NCBI RefSeq assembly: GCF_023243075.1
Contig: NZ_JALKFZ020000133.1
Span: 1-35,111, forward strand
DNA from: Frankia sp. AiPa1
GTDB lineage: Bacteria; Actinomycetota; Actinomycetes; Frankiales; Frankiaceae
DNA: 35,111 nt
Direction: 5' to 3'
In this document: piece after piece, positions 18,418-28,040 of the stretch
Position numbering within the stretch: position 1 is the first letter of the stretch
Layout: every line of letters begins with the position of its first letter
Made by a program: the position numbers and the translations under genes
The notes under the pieces: generated by a model
What the model was told of the DNA's origin: nothing
The model's input: the letters and a program-made list of their open reading frames with translations, nothing else
Database searches by the model: none

Positions 18418-19242
18418 ATGAAGCCGCTTCATCCCGGATACTGCGCCGCCCTGGCCCGCGAATGGCCTGGCTGGTGGGTCACGTGGCCCCTGCTACGGCC
18501 GGTCGCCCTGGGCGACGCGTTCCTCGCCGGGCCGCAGACGCTGGTGCGGGCGGGTGCCCTGCCGGCGCACGGGATCGATCCCGGTGCCATCCGCAGCTCA
18601 CGACGCAGCGATTTTCTGTTCGACGCGGACGGCAACATCTCACTGCGGTTCAAAGCGGCCGGCACGGCGGTGGAGGGCTCGACCCTGTCGGTGGGAGACG
18701 CAGGCGCACGGGTGAGTTTTTCCCGAGGCAACTCCGCGCTTGTGAGCTTCACCGACCTGTCGTTGCAGGAATACCTCGACGCTCCCGCCGTAGCCCGAGC
18801 GCTGGCGGCGAGGTACTGGGCGGGCAGCTGGGAGATCGGGCAGGTCGCGGTCACCGCGGTCACCACCGCGCGGCGGGCTGCCGTCCTGCTCGCGCACGAT
18901 GGCCAGGCCGAAGCCGAGGTCAGGCTGAGCGCGAAGCCTGGCGCCGGCGGGCTGACCCTGGCCGGACTGTCCGGCGGGATCGACGCCACCGACCGCCGCA
19001 ACATGGCTCTCATCTGGTCGGGGCGCATGGTCACCCCGGTGTTCCAGGTCGTGGGCCTCCGCCGGCGCTGGCGCGAACGGATCGACCAGGTGTACGACCC
19101 CCGCCAGCCCGGAGGCTTCGGCGCGCACCCGAGACCGGTGCCCGAACTCGTGCTGGCCGACGCCACCGCGGAGCCCTTCGAGGTGATCGAGGAGCTTGGC
19201 GCCGATCAGCCCCCGGCCTGGGACTGCGACACCGCCACCTGA
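18418..19242 (+). CDS. uncharacterised beta-rich protein, possible gasdermin-like pore former
   Basis: 274 residues. ATG at 18418 has GGGGGA about 6-7 nt upstream. I do not recognise a named family with certainty. A cysteine lies at position 9 (HPGYCAAL). PLLRPVALGD (25-33) is followed by many alternating beta-strand-like segments, and WEIGQVAVTAV (138-148) precedes a Glu/Ala-rich strand. The short C-terminal tail (about 235-274) is acidic and Pro-rich. Size, N-terminal Cys, beta-rich character and direct coupling to a caspase-like protease (its TGA overlaps the next ATG by one base) recall bacterial gasdermins, which adjacent proteases activate by removing a short C-terminal tail. This is inference; no diagnostic motif proves it. 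It is the first gene of a four-gene operon. Confidence 0.75.
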   Translation: MKPLHPGYCAALAREWPGWWVTWPLLRPVALGDAFLAGPQTLVRAGALPAHGIDPGAIRSSRRSDFLFDADGNISLRFKAAGTAVEGSTLSVGDAGARVSFSRGNSALVSFTDLSLQEYLDAPAVARALAARYWAGSWEIGQVAVTAVTTARRAAVLLAHDGQAEAEVRLSAKPGAGGLTLAGLSGGIDATDRRNMALIWSGRMVTPVFQVVGLRRRWRERIDQVYDPRQPGGFGAHPRPVPELVLADATAEPFEVIEELGADQPPAWDCDTAT

Positions 19243-21353
19243 TGACGACCGCCCTGCTTCGCATCCAGCTGGCAGAGGGCGCAGACGACACGCGCGCCGC
19301 TCCTGGCGAGCCGACCGGCCCCGATGACTATCTGGTGACGCTGTACACCGAGAACCAGGCCGGCAGGGCCCGTAACCTGCGGGCCGGTGCGTGGCTGCCG
19401 GCCTGTGAGCTGGGCCAGGGCGCTGATCGTTTCTCTGCCCGCGGCCTGTTCAGTCGCGCCACCAGCGACGACCTCCGCCTGGAGATCGGCGAGCAACTGT
19501 TCGCTCTGCTGCTGCGCGATGACGTCGCCGTCCTGTGGCAACAGATCATGTCCGGCCCTCGCCGGCCCGAACGGGCCGTGCTGTGCGTCCCGACCGGCCT
19601 ACGCGGTCTCCCCTGGGAGCTGCTCGCCCACGACCGTCGGCATCTGTTCCGCAATCCCGACCTCCCATGGTCCCTGCGGTTCACCGACAGCTGGCAGCGG
19701 CAGCCCCCACCAGGCACTGGCCCGCTGCGCGTACTTGTCGTCGTCGCCGAGCCGATGGCCGACCCGTCAGTATCGGCGCCCGCACCGACGCCGATCGCCC
19801 CGCTGTTGGCCGACGAGGAGATCGCGGCGATGGGTTACGGCCTGGCCGAGCGACGCTCCGCGGCGCATGTCGAGGTACTCGACGGGCCGACAGACGAGGA
19901 GCTGCTCCGGCAGATCGCGGAGCTGCGACCCCACGTGCTGCATGTGATCGCCCACGGCGCCCATCCCCCGGGCGACAGTCCCGTGCTCCCATTCAACCGG
20001 TCGGTGGACCCGGATGACCCCGCGTCCGCGCGGCATCCGCGATGGTCGCTTGACCGAGCCTGGGTCAGGAGCCTGGTGACGTGGGTACCTCCGGTGGTCG
20101 TGCTCAACGCCTGCCGGACCGGCGACGAGTCCACGGCAAACCCGCAGGACAACCTGCAGGGCCTTCTGACCGCATTCCTGGACGCCGGAAGCTCAGGAGT
20201 GGTCACCATGCAGGCCGACCTGGCCGCCAGGGACGCCGTTCCGTTCTCCCGCGTGCTCTACTCGGACCTCGCCCACGGTCTCCCGCTGGACAGCGCGGTG
20301 GCCCGCGCCCGCACGGAGCCGCAGTTGCTGCGCGGCTTGGGAGGTGCCTGGGGGCAGCCGCGGCTCGTCGTCGCCACGCCGCCGATCGCGCTGCTGCCCA
20401 TGACGTTCCCGGTGACCGAGGACAAGTTCCGACAGGCAGTGACCGATGGAACGTTCTTCCAGTTCGCCCAGCTGACCGAGTTCGTCGGCCACCACAGCGA
20501 GCGGCGGATGGCCTGGTGGTCTCTTGACCCCCGGGAGGCGGGCGCCGGAGACGCGCGTCAGGCGTTCTCAGCCGACCACCGCCTGCTGGTCATCACCGGG
20601 GCGGAGGGGATGAACACCCGCACACCCGGGCCAGGCAAGTCGTGGCTGACCCGCTGGTCGCTGCTGACCTGGTATCTGCGCGGCTACCGCGTCACCTATG
20701 TCGACCTCGAAGAATGCGGGAACGTCAACTGGCTTCGCCTGCTCAAGGCCATCTGGGTTGCCACCAGTTCGCGGGACCACATGGACCCGCTACCACCGGA
20801 GCATCTCGACAGGTTCGTCGAGAGGATCCGTGACAAGGTCCCGAAGCTACCGCCGCCCTTCCCGGGAGAGCACATCTCGGTGTTCGAGTACCTGCGCAAC
20901 CAGCGTGCGCTCGACGACCTCCGCGGCCCCCAACAGCGTGAGGAACTGATTGTCTCCACCTTTGTGGAGGTACTGCGGGAGGCCACGCCGGACCAGCCGC
21001 ACATCATCGCGTTCGACCACCTACGAAGGGTCGACGCAACGTTCGATGTCATCGAGAGGTGCCTGATCCACCCGATCGCCAGCGGTAAGGCGGACCCGCT
21101 GCGTATCGTCATCACAGCACCGGACGACTGGCTACGGAACCGTCTGCCGGCCACGTGGGGAAAAGGATACAGGATTGAGCTTGACGCGATACCACCGGCG
21201 AAACTCCTGCGCTTGGCACGCGAGTTCCACACCCGCCGCAACGAGCCCTTCGGTGACTTCGAGAGTATCTACCGAGACTGCGCCACCTTGAACAAGAAAA
21301 TGATATTTCACCAGCTGCGGGCATTCTCGGATTCGTCCGAGAAGCCTCTCTGA
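19242..21353 (+). CDS. CHAT-domain (caspase-like) protease fused to a P-loop NTPase-like domain
   Basis: 703 residues. ATG at 19242 overlaps the preceding stop (TGATG). The N-terminal half is a CHAT domain. LRGLPWELL (about 120-128) is the conserved entry motif, HVLHVIAHG carries His238, and VVVLNACRTG carries Cys291, together the expected His-Cys dyad of clan CD peptidases. The C-terminal part (about 445-700) has a degenerate Walker A with ITGAEG then TPGPGKSW (Lys466) and a Walker-B-like HIIAFDHL. CHAT proteases act in bacterial self/non-self and programmed-death systems (established for the family). The likely target is one of its operon neighbours. No transmembrane segment was seen. Confidence 0.9.
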   Translation: MTTALLRIQLAEGADDTRAAPGEPTGPDDYLVTLYTENQAGRARNLRAGAWLPACELGQGADRFSARGLFSRATSDDLRLEIGEQLFALLLRDDVAVLWQQIMSGPRRPERAVLCVPTGLRGLPWELLAHDRRHLFRNPDLPWSLRFTDSWQRQPPPGTGPLRVLVVVAEPMADPSVSAPAPTPIAPLLADEEIAAMGYGLAERRSAAHVEVLDGPTDEELLRQIAELRPHVLHVIAHGAHPPGDSPVLPFNRSVDPDDPASARHPRWSLDRAWVRSLVTWVPPVVVLNACRTGDESTANPQDNLQGLLTAFLDAGSSGVVTMQADLAARDAVPFSRVLYSDLAHGLPLDSAVARARTEPQLLRGLGGAWGQPRLVVATPPIALLPMTFPVTEDKFRQAVTDGTFFQFAQLTEFVGHHSERRMAWWSLDPREAGAGDARQAFSADHRLLVITGAEGMNTRTPGPGKSWLTRWSLLTWYLRGYRVTYVDLEECGNVNWLRLLKAIWVATSSRDHMDPLPPEHLDRFVERIRDKVPKLPPPFPGEHISVFEYLRNQRALDDLRGPQQREELIVSTFVEVLREATPDQPHIIAFDHLRRVDATFDVIERCLIHPIASGKADPLRIVITAPDDWLRNRLPATWGKGYRIELDAIPPAKLLRLAREFHTRRNEPFGDFESIYRDCATLNKKMIFHQLRAFSDSSEKPL

Positions 21354-21363
21354 GGGGAGTACC

Positions 21364-24300
21364 ATGGCGACGCCACCCCAGGAGGTTCTCCGCCGGCTGC
21401 AGGACGGGGAGAGCCTGGCCGACATTCGGCGCGCCGACCTTCCGGTGGCCTGGGTGCCGATGCTGGAGGTCTGCGCGGTCGCGCGTGTCTTTGACGCGGA
21501 TGTCTTCCACCAGGTCCTGGTCCCGGCAGCCGCCGCCCTGCGACCGAACGGTCGGGGTGAGGGTCTGCCCTCCCTGGATGACCTACGCCGACGTCAACTC
21601 GTGGCGGCTCGCCCCCGCTCGCCTGAGCGTTTCCGCATCGCTGAGGACGACCGGCGTCATTTTCTGCGCGCGTGGCAGAACCCCGCGCAGAACCTGGAAC
21701 GGTCGCGGGCCCTGCGCCGGCTGGCCCAGCAGCTCGCGTCGCGCTCCGACGGCCAGGACCAGATCTTCTATGACATCCTGGCGGACCCGGCCGAGGCGGT
21801 GCGCCGATTCACCGACACGTTCGCGCGCGCCCACCGGCTGCGGGATTTTCCGGGTATGCAGGACCTGCTGGATCTCGTGGGCGACCCGGATTATCTCGCC
21901 CTCGCCGGCAGCGACCTGACTGCCGCCGTCCTGGACCGGACCGCCTTCCTGCGCACCCAGCGCCACTGGTCCGACGACTACCGTCGATCGGCACAGTATT
22001 TTCCGCACTTTCCGGAGCCGGAACTTGAGCGACGGGTCGCGGACCTCCTGGATCGGAAGGGGCCACGCACCTGGCAGATCCAAGGCCCGGGTGGCACCGG
22101 CAAGACCATTCTGATGCAGTGGCTCGTCGCCCGCCGCTGCGCGGAAGACGAGATTGACATTCCCTGCGCCCGGCTGGATCTCGACGCCCTCAACCCGGCC
22201 GTCCTGGGCCGCTATCCGTGGCTCGCGCTGCTCCTCATCGCGGAGCAGTTCGATCGCCGATGGCCACAGCCGGCGTTCGGCAAGCTGATGGACCAGCACG
22301 GCGAGCTTGTGGCGTTCACGGCCCGCCATGTCCCGAACCGGGCACATGCGCTCACCAGCGGCCCCCTGCTCACCGAGGAGCCGCCGCCCTCCGTGCGGGA
22401 GGACTTCGTGCGGTCGTTCAACGCGGCCGCTTACGGCCGCCCGGCTCTCGTGGTCGTGGACACCCTCGAGGAGCTTCTGGCCGGCGCCGGAAGCGAGGTG
22501 TCGAGGCTACTCGAACTACTCGCCGGGCTCCAGCATGACTGCCCCGACCTGCGGATCGTCCTGGCCGGCCGCGCCGATCTGCGCCGTCGTTCGGAGTCCA
22601 CCGCGGCGATGAAGGCCTTCCCGCGACTGGAGACAATCCACCTTGAGGCCTTCTCCGACGAACGGGCCGCCGCTTATCTGACGGACGTCCGCGGACTGGA
22701 ACGCGGCCCCTTGGTGGACAGGATCGTACGGCGCGCGAAAGGCCTGCCGTTCAACCTCGCGCTCTTCGCGGATCTGGCGGCGACGTCACCCGACCTCGGC
22801 CTCGACGCCGTCACCAGCGAGCAGAACCCGATCCTCGTCTATCTGCGCGAGCGAATTCTGCAGCGCATCGACGACAAGCCGGTACAGACTCTGCTGCGGT
22901 TCGGTGCCGTCCCCCGCCGGCTGAGCCTGCAGGATGCCACCACCGTCATGCGACCGGTACTCGCCGCCGCGCTGGGCCTGGGGCCGCAGGACCTGAGCGA
23001 CGCCATGCTGACCGACGCCTGGCACCGGCTGCGCGCCTACATCGGGATCGAACCATGGGTGACGTTCGCTCCTGGCGACATTGACCGCATCATCTTCCAC
23101 CCCAACGTCCGCGGCCCGATGCGGGAGCTCGTCTGGACCGAGCCCGGCTATCGTCAGCTACACCAGGATTTCGCCGCCTACTACGAACAGCAGGCGATCC
23201 AGGATCAGGGGCGCCGCCCGGAACATCTACGGGAGTCCCTTTACCATCGGTTTCAGCTTGGAGATCAGAACGCTCAGCGGATGTGGCACGAAGCGGTTCG
23301 CCGCTACCAGCTCGCGGCCGACCTCGACGCCCTCGCCCTGATCGCCGGGGACGTCCGCGGAGACGACTATCTTGAGGAGAATCCGGACGAGCCGGACGAC
23401 CGCAACCATGGCCGCGGCGGTGCCCTGGACCCGGACGACCCGGTCAACAGAATCCCGCGGCGGCTACCGCCCGGCCCGACGGACCTCGTGGGTGAGCCCA
23501 TCGTGACGCTCGAGGTCGTCGCCGAGTCGTGGCTCTACGAGGCCTTCGCGGCCGTGCGGCGCGCCCGGCGGGGCGAGATCGAACGGTGGTCGGACGCCCG
23601 CCTGGCCCTGGGCAGATTCGATGCGCTCGACCAGAAGATCGCGATGGCCCGACACCAGCGTGGCACCCGGTGGCTGGCTCAGCGGCGGGCCAGCAAACGA
23701 GGCCTCGCCGAGGTGGTCCGCGCCGCGCTGCTCAGCCATGACGGTCAGCCCGCCGATGGCGCGCAACGGGCCCGCCGCGCACTGCGGTCCACGCACGACC
23801 CGCTGGACCGGGTCGAACTGCTGGACACACTCGGCGCATGTGAGACCGCGGCCGCCGAATGGACCCGCGCGGAGGCCGCCTATAGCCGCGCCCTGGACGC
23901 GTGCGAGAAACTGTTGCCCGAGCACCACGCCGCCGAACCGGTGGCGCCAGCCGAATTCCTGCCCACGTCCGACTGGCGGCCCCGGGCTGCCGAGATCAGG
24001 CTCGCGTTGTCCTCGGTCTACGAGGCGATGGGACGGTTCGACACCGCCGTCACATGCTGTGAGCAGGCACACGAGCAGGCCAAGGCCGGCGGGCCCCGCC
24101 GCCGGATCATGGTGGAGCTGAGCCTGGCCAGGCTCCGACTACGTCGCTGGGAGCCGAGTCTGGCCGCGACCATCGCCAGATCGGCCGAGCAGGACGGCGC
24201 TTCCTCGAACGCGCAGAAGGCGCAGGCAGCGCAGCTGCGGGCCCGCGCCGAGTATCTGCTGGGCCACGCCAGTGACGCGCTCGCCTCGCTTGATCGCGCT

Positions 24301-26622
24301 GACCGGCACGCCAGCGGAATCAGCGAGGATTCCGAACGGTGCCGGAATCTCGCTGAAAGCCGTCAGCTTCGTGGGGTCGTCCAGGGTGAACTCCTACGTC
24401 TCGGCGACGCTGCCGACAGTTTCGAGCAGGCATCCGCGCTGTGGAACCAGCTCGGCTTCTCCGCCGGGCATCCGGAATGGCGGATGTTGTACGCCACCTT
24501 CCTCCTGCGCGATGTCGGTGATGCCAGACAGGCGACCCAGCTACTCAGTGGCGTCACCAGCCCCGACCGGCCGAATGACCCGACCAGCGAGATCGAGGTG
24601 CGGACCTGGCTGCTCGCCGGCCAGGCCGAGGCCGACGCGGGCAACAGTCAGGTCGCGCTGGTGACACGCGCCGACCGGTTCTCCGCGGAGAGCAAGACCG
24701 CTCCCTATCTGGCCGCGCTCGCCGCCGCCCGGACGGTCGCCATCACCCAGACCACCGCCGTGATCCTGGTCTCGCGCCTGGGAGAAATCCTGCCCCGGCT
24801 GCAGCCGGCGTCCGCCTGGGGAGTGGCGCTCAACGAACTGGCCGCCTGTTCCAGCCCCCCCACCACCTCAGGCCCGGAGTGGCGCCAGCTCCTGCGGACC
24901 CTGCAGGCCCAGTCCGGCCTCGACGACAGTCGCCTGGAGGCTGGTGATGCCAACCAGGACCAGGCGCTCCGCTCCGCGTTGCTGGCCCAGGTCCGCTGGC
25001 TCGCCGGGGAGCGTCGCGATGTGGCGGGCGCCCTCGACCATGCCCTCACCGTCCTGGCCGGAGCCGGCGACGCGACCCTAGCCCGGTGGCGCTGGCTGCG
25101 AGCACGGGCGCTGGTAGGCACCGCCGCACCCGGCCAGCCGCCGTCAGCGCCGATCCTGCGCCATCCACACACCGAACCGTTGCTGCACGAGAGCCTGGGC
25201 AGTCCCCTGCTGCGTGCCTCCGCGATGGGCCTGGTCGCGGATGCCGCGCGCGCGCAGCAGGAGCCTGGCTACGCCCGGCTCCTGCTGCTGAAAGCCGTCG
25301 AACTGCAGAACCGCGAACGCCTGCCGTCCCGCTGGGCGGCCGAGAACCTCGACCGCCTGGCTCGCGACGACGGCCCGCGGCCCGGCACCGTGGCCGGACA
25401 GGCGCGAGGCCTATATGCCCGGCTCGGCCGGCCTGCCCACACGCCACAGGTGCGGGTACTCGCGGACCGGGAAGGGGAGCAGCCCCTTCATCTGACCAGC
25501 CCGCCCGGCGGCCACCTGAGCGGCGTTGACATTCTGGATCGCGAACAGCTGCACCGCCTGCTGTCGGACCAGCCAGAGGAGGCCGTCCGAGCGGCGCTGC
25601 GGGCGCGCCTCAAGGGCTGGGGGCCGCGGCGCGGCGACGCGGGCAGGTTCGCACGGCTGGAATCGGACGATCCCATGGTGCACATGGTTCCCTGGGAACT
25701 CGCGGCCACGGACCGGTTCCCGGCCCTCTACCGGTCCCTTCCCGGCTGCGGCGCCCTGCTCGATGTGCGCTGGCTGCAGACCGTGCTCAACGCGGCCACG
25801 GACGTCGGGCAGCGGGCGTCGACCGGTGGCCCGGTCGCCAGGCTGGTGGTCGACGGCGTGGCCGGAGCGCACACGCAGGAGGCGCTGGCCCGGCTCATCC
25901 CTGGCTACCAGCCGGGCGACACCCTCGTCAGTACCGCGGCTCGGGCCGAGCTGGACCGGCTCGACCGGGCGCGCGGTCGCCACCGCCCCGCGGACGTCGT
26001 CGTCATCCGCCCGCCGGCGGAGGTGGAACTGGCGACCGCCCGGGGCCATTGGACCTCCGGCTACGACATCACGGCCGGCTACCAGCAGGGCGGCCTGCGG
26101 GTGCATACTCCGGACGCACTCGAGGTACGCCGCGCGGGGCCACCGATCCGCGACGCTGCCATCCTGCATCTCAACGCCCGGCTGCGCATCGCCGGCGATC
26201 TACCCTATCTCGACCTGGCGGGGGACGGTCGCCGCGTCCGGCTCCAGACGCAGTCACCCGGCAGCGAGCTGCGGGCCCGGGACGTGGTGGCCCTGCTGCG
26301 GTCCTTCCCGTCCGGAGAGGAACCGATCCTCGTCCTGGACCCACCCTTTCCCGGCAGCGAAACGGAAATACCCTGGCAGCTGCTCCTGCGTAACTTGTTC
26401 GCCGCCCAGGTCTTCCAGGAAGCGGCGACGCCTGCGATCATCGCGTCCGGCCTCGGTCGCCGTACCGGCATAACCCTGGTCAGGGAGCTGAGCCGTGGTC
26501 TGACCAGTCAGGAGTCGTTGCTGACCATCATTGATCGAGTCCGGCGCGCGGAGCCCGACGACACCGTCGCCGGTCGGTCGACCGCGCTGTTCGCCGCCCC
26601 CTCGGCCATCAGTCCGCCATGA
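21364..26622 (+). CDS. giant STAND-type NTPase with TPR-like repeats and a catalytically dead CHAT-like C-terminus
   Basis: 1752 residues, ATG at 21364 with GGGGAG upstream, 10 nt after the CHAT gene. The N-terminal about 200 residues are helical and unrecognised. The NTPase core has Walker A GPGGTGKT (Lys247) and Walker B ALVVVDTLEE (Asp366), then LAGRADLRRR and a winged-helix-like region. From about 750 to 1380 helical TPR-like hairpins continue. The last about 350 residues resemble a CHAT domain: VPWELAATD at about 1442-1450, then ILHLNARL where the catalytic His should be, then ILVLDPPF where the Cys should be. Both catalytic residues are missing. A peptidoglycan-binding-1-like motif, VDGVAGAHTQEAL (about 1495-1507), is inserted. 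STAND proteins are signal-triggered oligomerising switches. It is probably the sensor or scaffold for the active CHAT protease. Confidence 0.9.
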   Translation: MATPPQEVLRRLQDGESLADIRRADLPVAWVPMLEVCAVARVFDADVFHQVLVPAAAALRPNGRGEGLPSLDDLRRRQLVAARPRSPERFRIAEDDRRHFLRAWQNPAQNLERSRALRRLAQQLASRSDGQDQIFYDILADPAEAVRRFTDTFARAHRLRDFPGMQDLLDLVGDPDYLALAGSDLTAAVLDRTAFLRTQRHWSDDYRRSAQYFPHFPEPELERRVADLLDRKGPRTWQIQGPGGTGKTILMQWLVARRCAEDEIDIPCARLDLDALNPAVLGRYPWLALLLIAEQFDRRWPQPAFGKLMDQHGELVAFTARHVPNRAHALTSGPLLTEEPPPSVREDFVRSFNAAAYGRPALVVVDTLEELLAGAGSEVSRLLELLAGLQHDCPDLRIVLAGRADLRRRSESTAAMKAFPRLETIHLEAFSDERAAAYLTDVRGLERGPLVDRIVRRAKGLPFNLALFADLAATSPDLGLDAVTSEQNPILVYLRERILQRIDDKPVQTLLRFGAVPRRLSLQDATTVMRPVLAAALGLGPQDLSDAMLTDAWHRLRAYIGIEPWVTFAPGDIDRIIFHPNVRGPMRELVWTEPGYRQLHQDFAAYYEQQAIQDQGRRPEHLRESLYHRFQLGDQNAQRMWHEAVRRYQLAADLDALALIAGDVRGDDYLEENPDEPDDRNHGRGGALDPDDPVNRIPRRLPPGPTDLVGEPIVTLEVVAESWLYEAFAAVRRARRGEIERWSDARLALGRFDALDQKIAMARHQRGTRWLAQRRASKRGLAEVVRAALLSHDGQPADGAQRARRALRSTHDPLDRVELLDTLGACETAAAEWTRAEAAYSRALDACEKLLPEHHAAEPVAPAEFLPTSDWRPRAAEIRLALSSVYEAMGRFDTAVTCCEQAHEQAKAGGPRRRIMVELSLARLRLRRWEPSLAATIARSAEQDGASSNAQKAQAAQLRARAEYLLGHASDALASLDRADRHASGISEDSERCRNLAESRQLRGVVQGELLRLGDAADSFEQASALWNQLGFSAGHPEWRMLYATFLLRDVGDARQATQLLSGVTSPDRPNDPTSEIEVRTWLLAGQAEADAGNSQVALVTRADRFSAESKTAPYLAALAAARTVAITQTTAVILVSRLGEILPRLQPASAWGVALNELAACSSPPTTSGPEWRQLLRTLQAQSGLDDSRLEAGDANQDQALRSALLAQVRWLAGERRDVAGALDHALTVLAGAGDATLARWRWLRARALVGTAAPGQPPSAPILRHPHTEPLLHESLGSPLLRASAMGLVADAARAQQEPGYARLLLLKAVELQNRERLPSRWAAENLDRLARDDGPRPGTVAGQARGLYARLGRPAHTPQVRVLADREGEQPLHLTSPPGGHLSGVDILDREQLHRLLSDQPEEAVRAALRARLKGWGPRRGDAGRFARLESDDPMVHMVPWELAATDRFPALYRSLPGCGALLDVRWLQTVLNAATDVGQRASTGGPVARLVVDGVAGAHTQEALARLIPGYQPGDTLVSTAARAELDRLDRARGRHRPADVVVIRPPAEVELATARGHWTSGYDITAGYQQGGLRVHTPDALEVRRAGPPIRDAAILHLNARLRIAGDLPYLDLAGDGRRVRLQTQSPGSELRARDVVALLRSFPSGEEPILVLDPPFPGSETEIPWQLLLRNLFAAQVFQEAATPAIIASGLGRRTGITLVRELSRGLTSQESLLTIIDRVRRAEPDDTVAGRSTALFAAPSAISPP

Positions 26623-28025
26623 CCGCGGCCGGCGCGCGGCCGTCCGGCCCGGCCGACCGGCAGGCGATCGAGGCGGCGAGCCAGCTTGCCGGTCTGCGCC
26701 ATGAGCTTGACGCCTGGATGACCAGCGCTGCGTCGCGCGGCCCGCTGGAAAAGCACCACAGCCAAGTCCGCAGCCTTGTCACCACGTTACGTGACTACGC
26801 CGACGCCGCCGAGGCGGCCCTGTCCGCGCCGGCTTCGGGTTACCCGCTGCGCGACGTCATTCTCGACATGCACCACATCTGGGACTTCTTCCGCGGCAAG
26901 TTGTTGCAACGCATGGTGCCATGGCACCGCGACTTCCTCGACGCCGCCGACGAGATGGCCTGGGCGTGTTACCACCCGGCTCGGGCCGCGGGCCAGGCCG
27001 TCCCGCAGCCGGCCGGTGGCGGGATCGGTGACGACGACAACGGCGGCTCGCCTCCGCTGTGTTTCCTGAGCCGCACCGCCGCTCCCCTGGCCGTGCCTCG
27101 CGGCGAGCCGCTGCGCCCGTTGCTGTCGGACCGGGCCGGCCTGCACACCGTTCGGGGAGCGGCCGCGGCGGGCGAGCTCCCGTTCCCGATGGTCGGGCTG
27201 CCGTGGAGCCAGACCGAACACATCCCCGCTCTGGTCCTGCTGGCCCACGAAGCCGGCCATCATCTCCACAGCGAGCTGGGGCTCGCCGACGAACTGGCCA
27301 CCACCCTGGCCGCCGCCGGCCTGGCGGAGCGGTGGCCACGATCCTGGCAGATGGAGTCGTTCGCGGACGTGTGCGGCGTGCTTGCCTGCGGTGAGGCCTA
27401 CGTCGGGCTCCTGCTCGACGAACTGGCCGTCCTCGCCGGCCGATCCGCGGGGGCCGCCCAGGCCGGGAACTATCCGCCGATGCGCCGACGGGGCCTGCTG
27501 TGCCTCGCGGCGCTGGAGCTCACCGGCTTCCCGGCGCGTGCCGCCCTCCTGCGGGCCGAGTGGCTGGTTCGCACGCACGCCCTCACCGCATGCGGCGGCG
27601 ACGCGCCGGGCCGGGCGCCTGACCCGGCGGCCGAGACTGACGATGCCCATCGGGTGGCGGGCCTCCTGCTGCGGACACCCCTTGCTCGGTTGGGCGGCCC
27701 GCCGCGGGAGGTCCTCGCCAACCCGGAGCTGGCGCGGCTGTCCGAGGCCGCACAGTTTCTGCTGGCACGTATGTCCAGCGGCACGAGAGATGTCCGGTCC
27801 GTCGTGGCCGCCGCGGGCCTGGCCTTTCTCCGCGACCCGCGCGGTTACGCCCTGGTCGGTGTGCACCGGCAGGCGCTGCGGGAGATCATCGGCCTCAGAC
27901 CGCCTGGCGTCCGCGCCGACCAGGGCGAGCCGGCCGGGTCCCCGGCGACAGGCCAGGGGCGGCGCCGGGCCAGCGGCCGAGACCTGTTCGCGCGGGTGGC
28001 CGCCCAGTACCCGCCTTCCCGGTGA
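26619..28025 (+). CDS. HExxH metallopeptidase-like protein
   Basis: 468 residues. ATG at 26619 overlaps the stop of the NTPase gene by 4 nt (ATGA), so they are co-translated. The zinc site is HEAGHH (His210, Glu211, His214) followed by MESFADV, where Glu246 is the likely third ligand and Asp250 a supporting residue, a gluzincin-like arrangement. The N-terminus (about 1-110) is helical and Ala-rich. No signal peptide or membrane segment is seen, so it is probably cytoplasmic. As the last gene of the operon it is a second candidate effector or processing peptidase beside the CHAT protease. Specific peptidase family not recognised. Confidence 0.85.
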   Translation: MTAAGARPSGPADRQAIEAASQLAGLRHELDAWMTSAASRGPLEKHHSQVRSLVTTLRDYADAAEAALSAPASGYPLRDVILDMHHIWDFFRGKLLQRMVPWHRDFLDAADEMAWACYHPARAAGQAVPQPAGGGIGDDDNGGSPPLCFLSRTAAPLAVPRGEPLRPLLSDRAGLHTVRGAAAAGELPFPMVGLPWSQTEHIPALVLLAHEAGHHLHSELGLADELATTLAAAGLAERWPRSWQMESFADVCGVLACGEAYVGLLLDELAVLAGRSAGAAQAGNYPPMRRRGLLCLAALELTGFPARAALLRAEWLVRTHALTACGGDAPGRAPDPAAETDDAHRVAGLLLRTPLARLGGPPREVLANPELARLSEAAQFLLARMSSGTRDVRSVVAAAGLAFLRDPRGYALVGVHRQALREIIGLRPPGVRADQGEPAGSPATGQGRRRASGRDLFARVAAQYPPSR

Positions 28026-28040
28026 CCGACCCGCTGGTCG

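Noticed and set aside
18300..19241. N-terminal extension of the CHAT protein to 1017 residues
   Set aside because: It overlaps the 274-residue gene in another frame; ATG at 19242 overlaps that gene's stop and begins the protein-like sequence.
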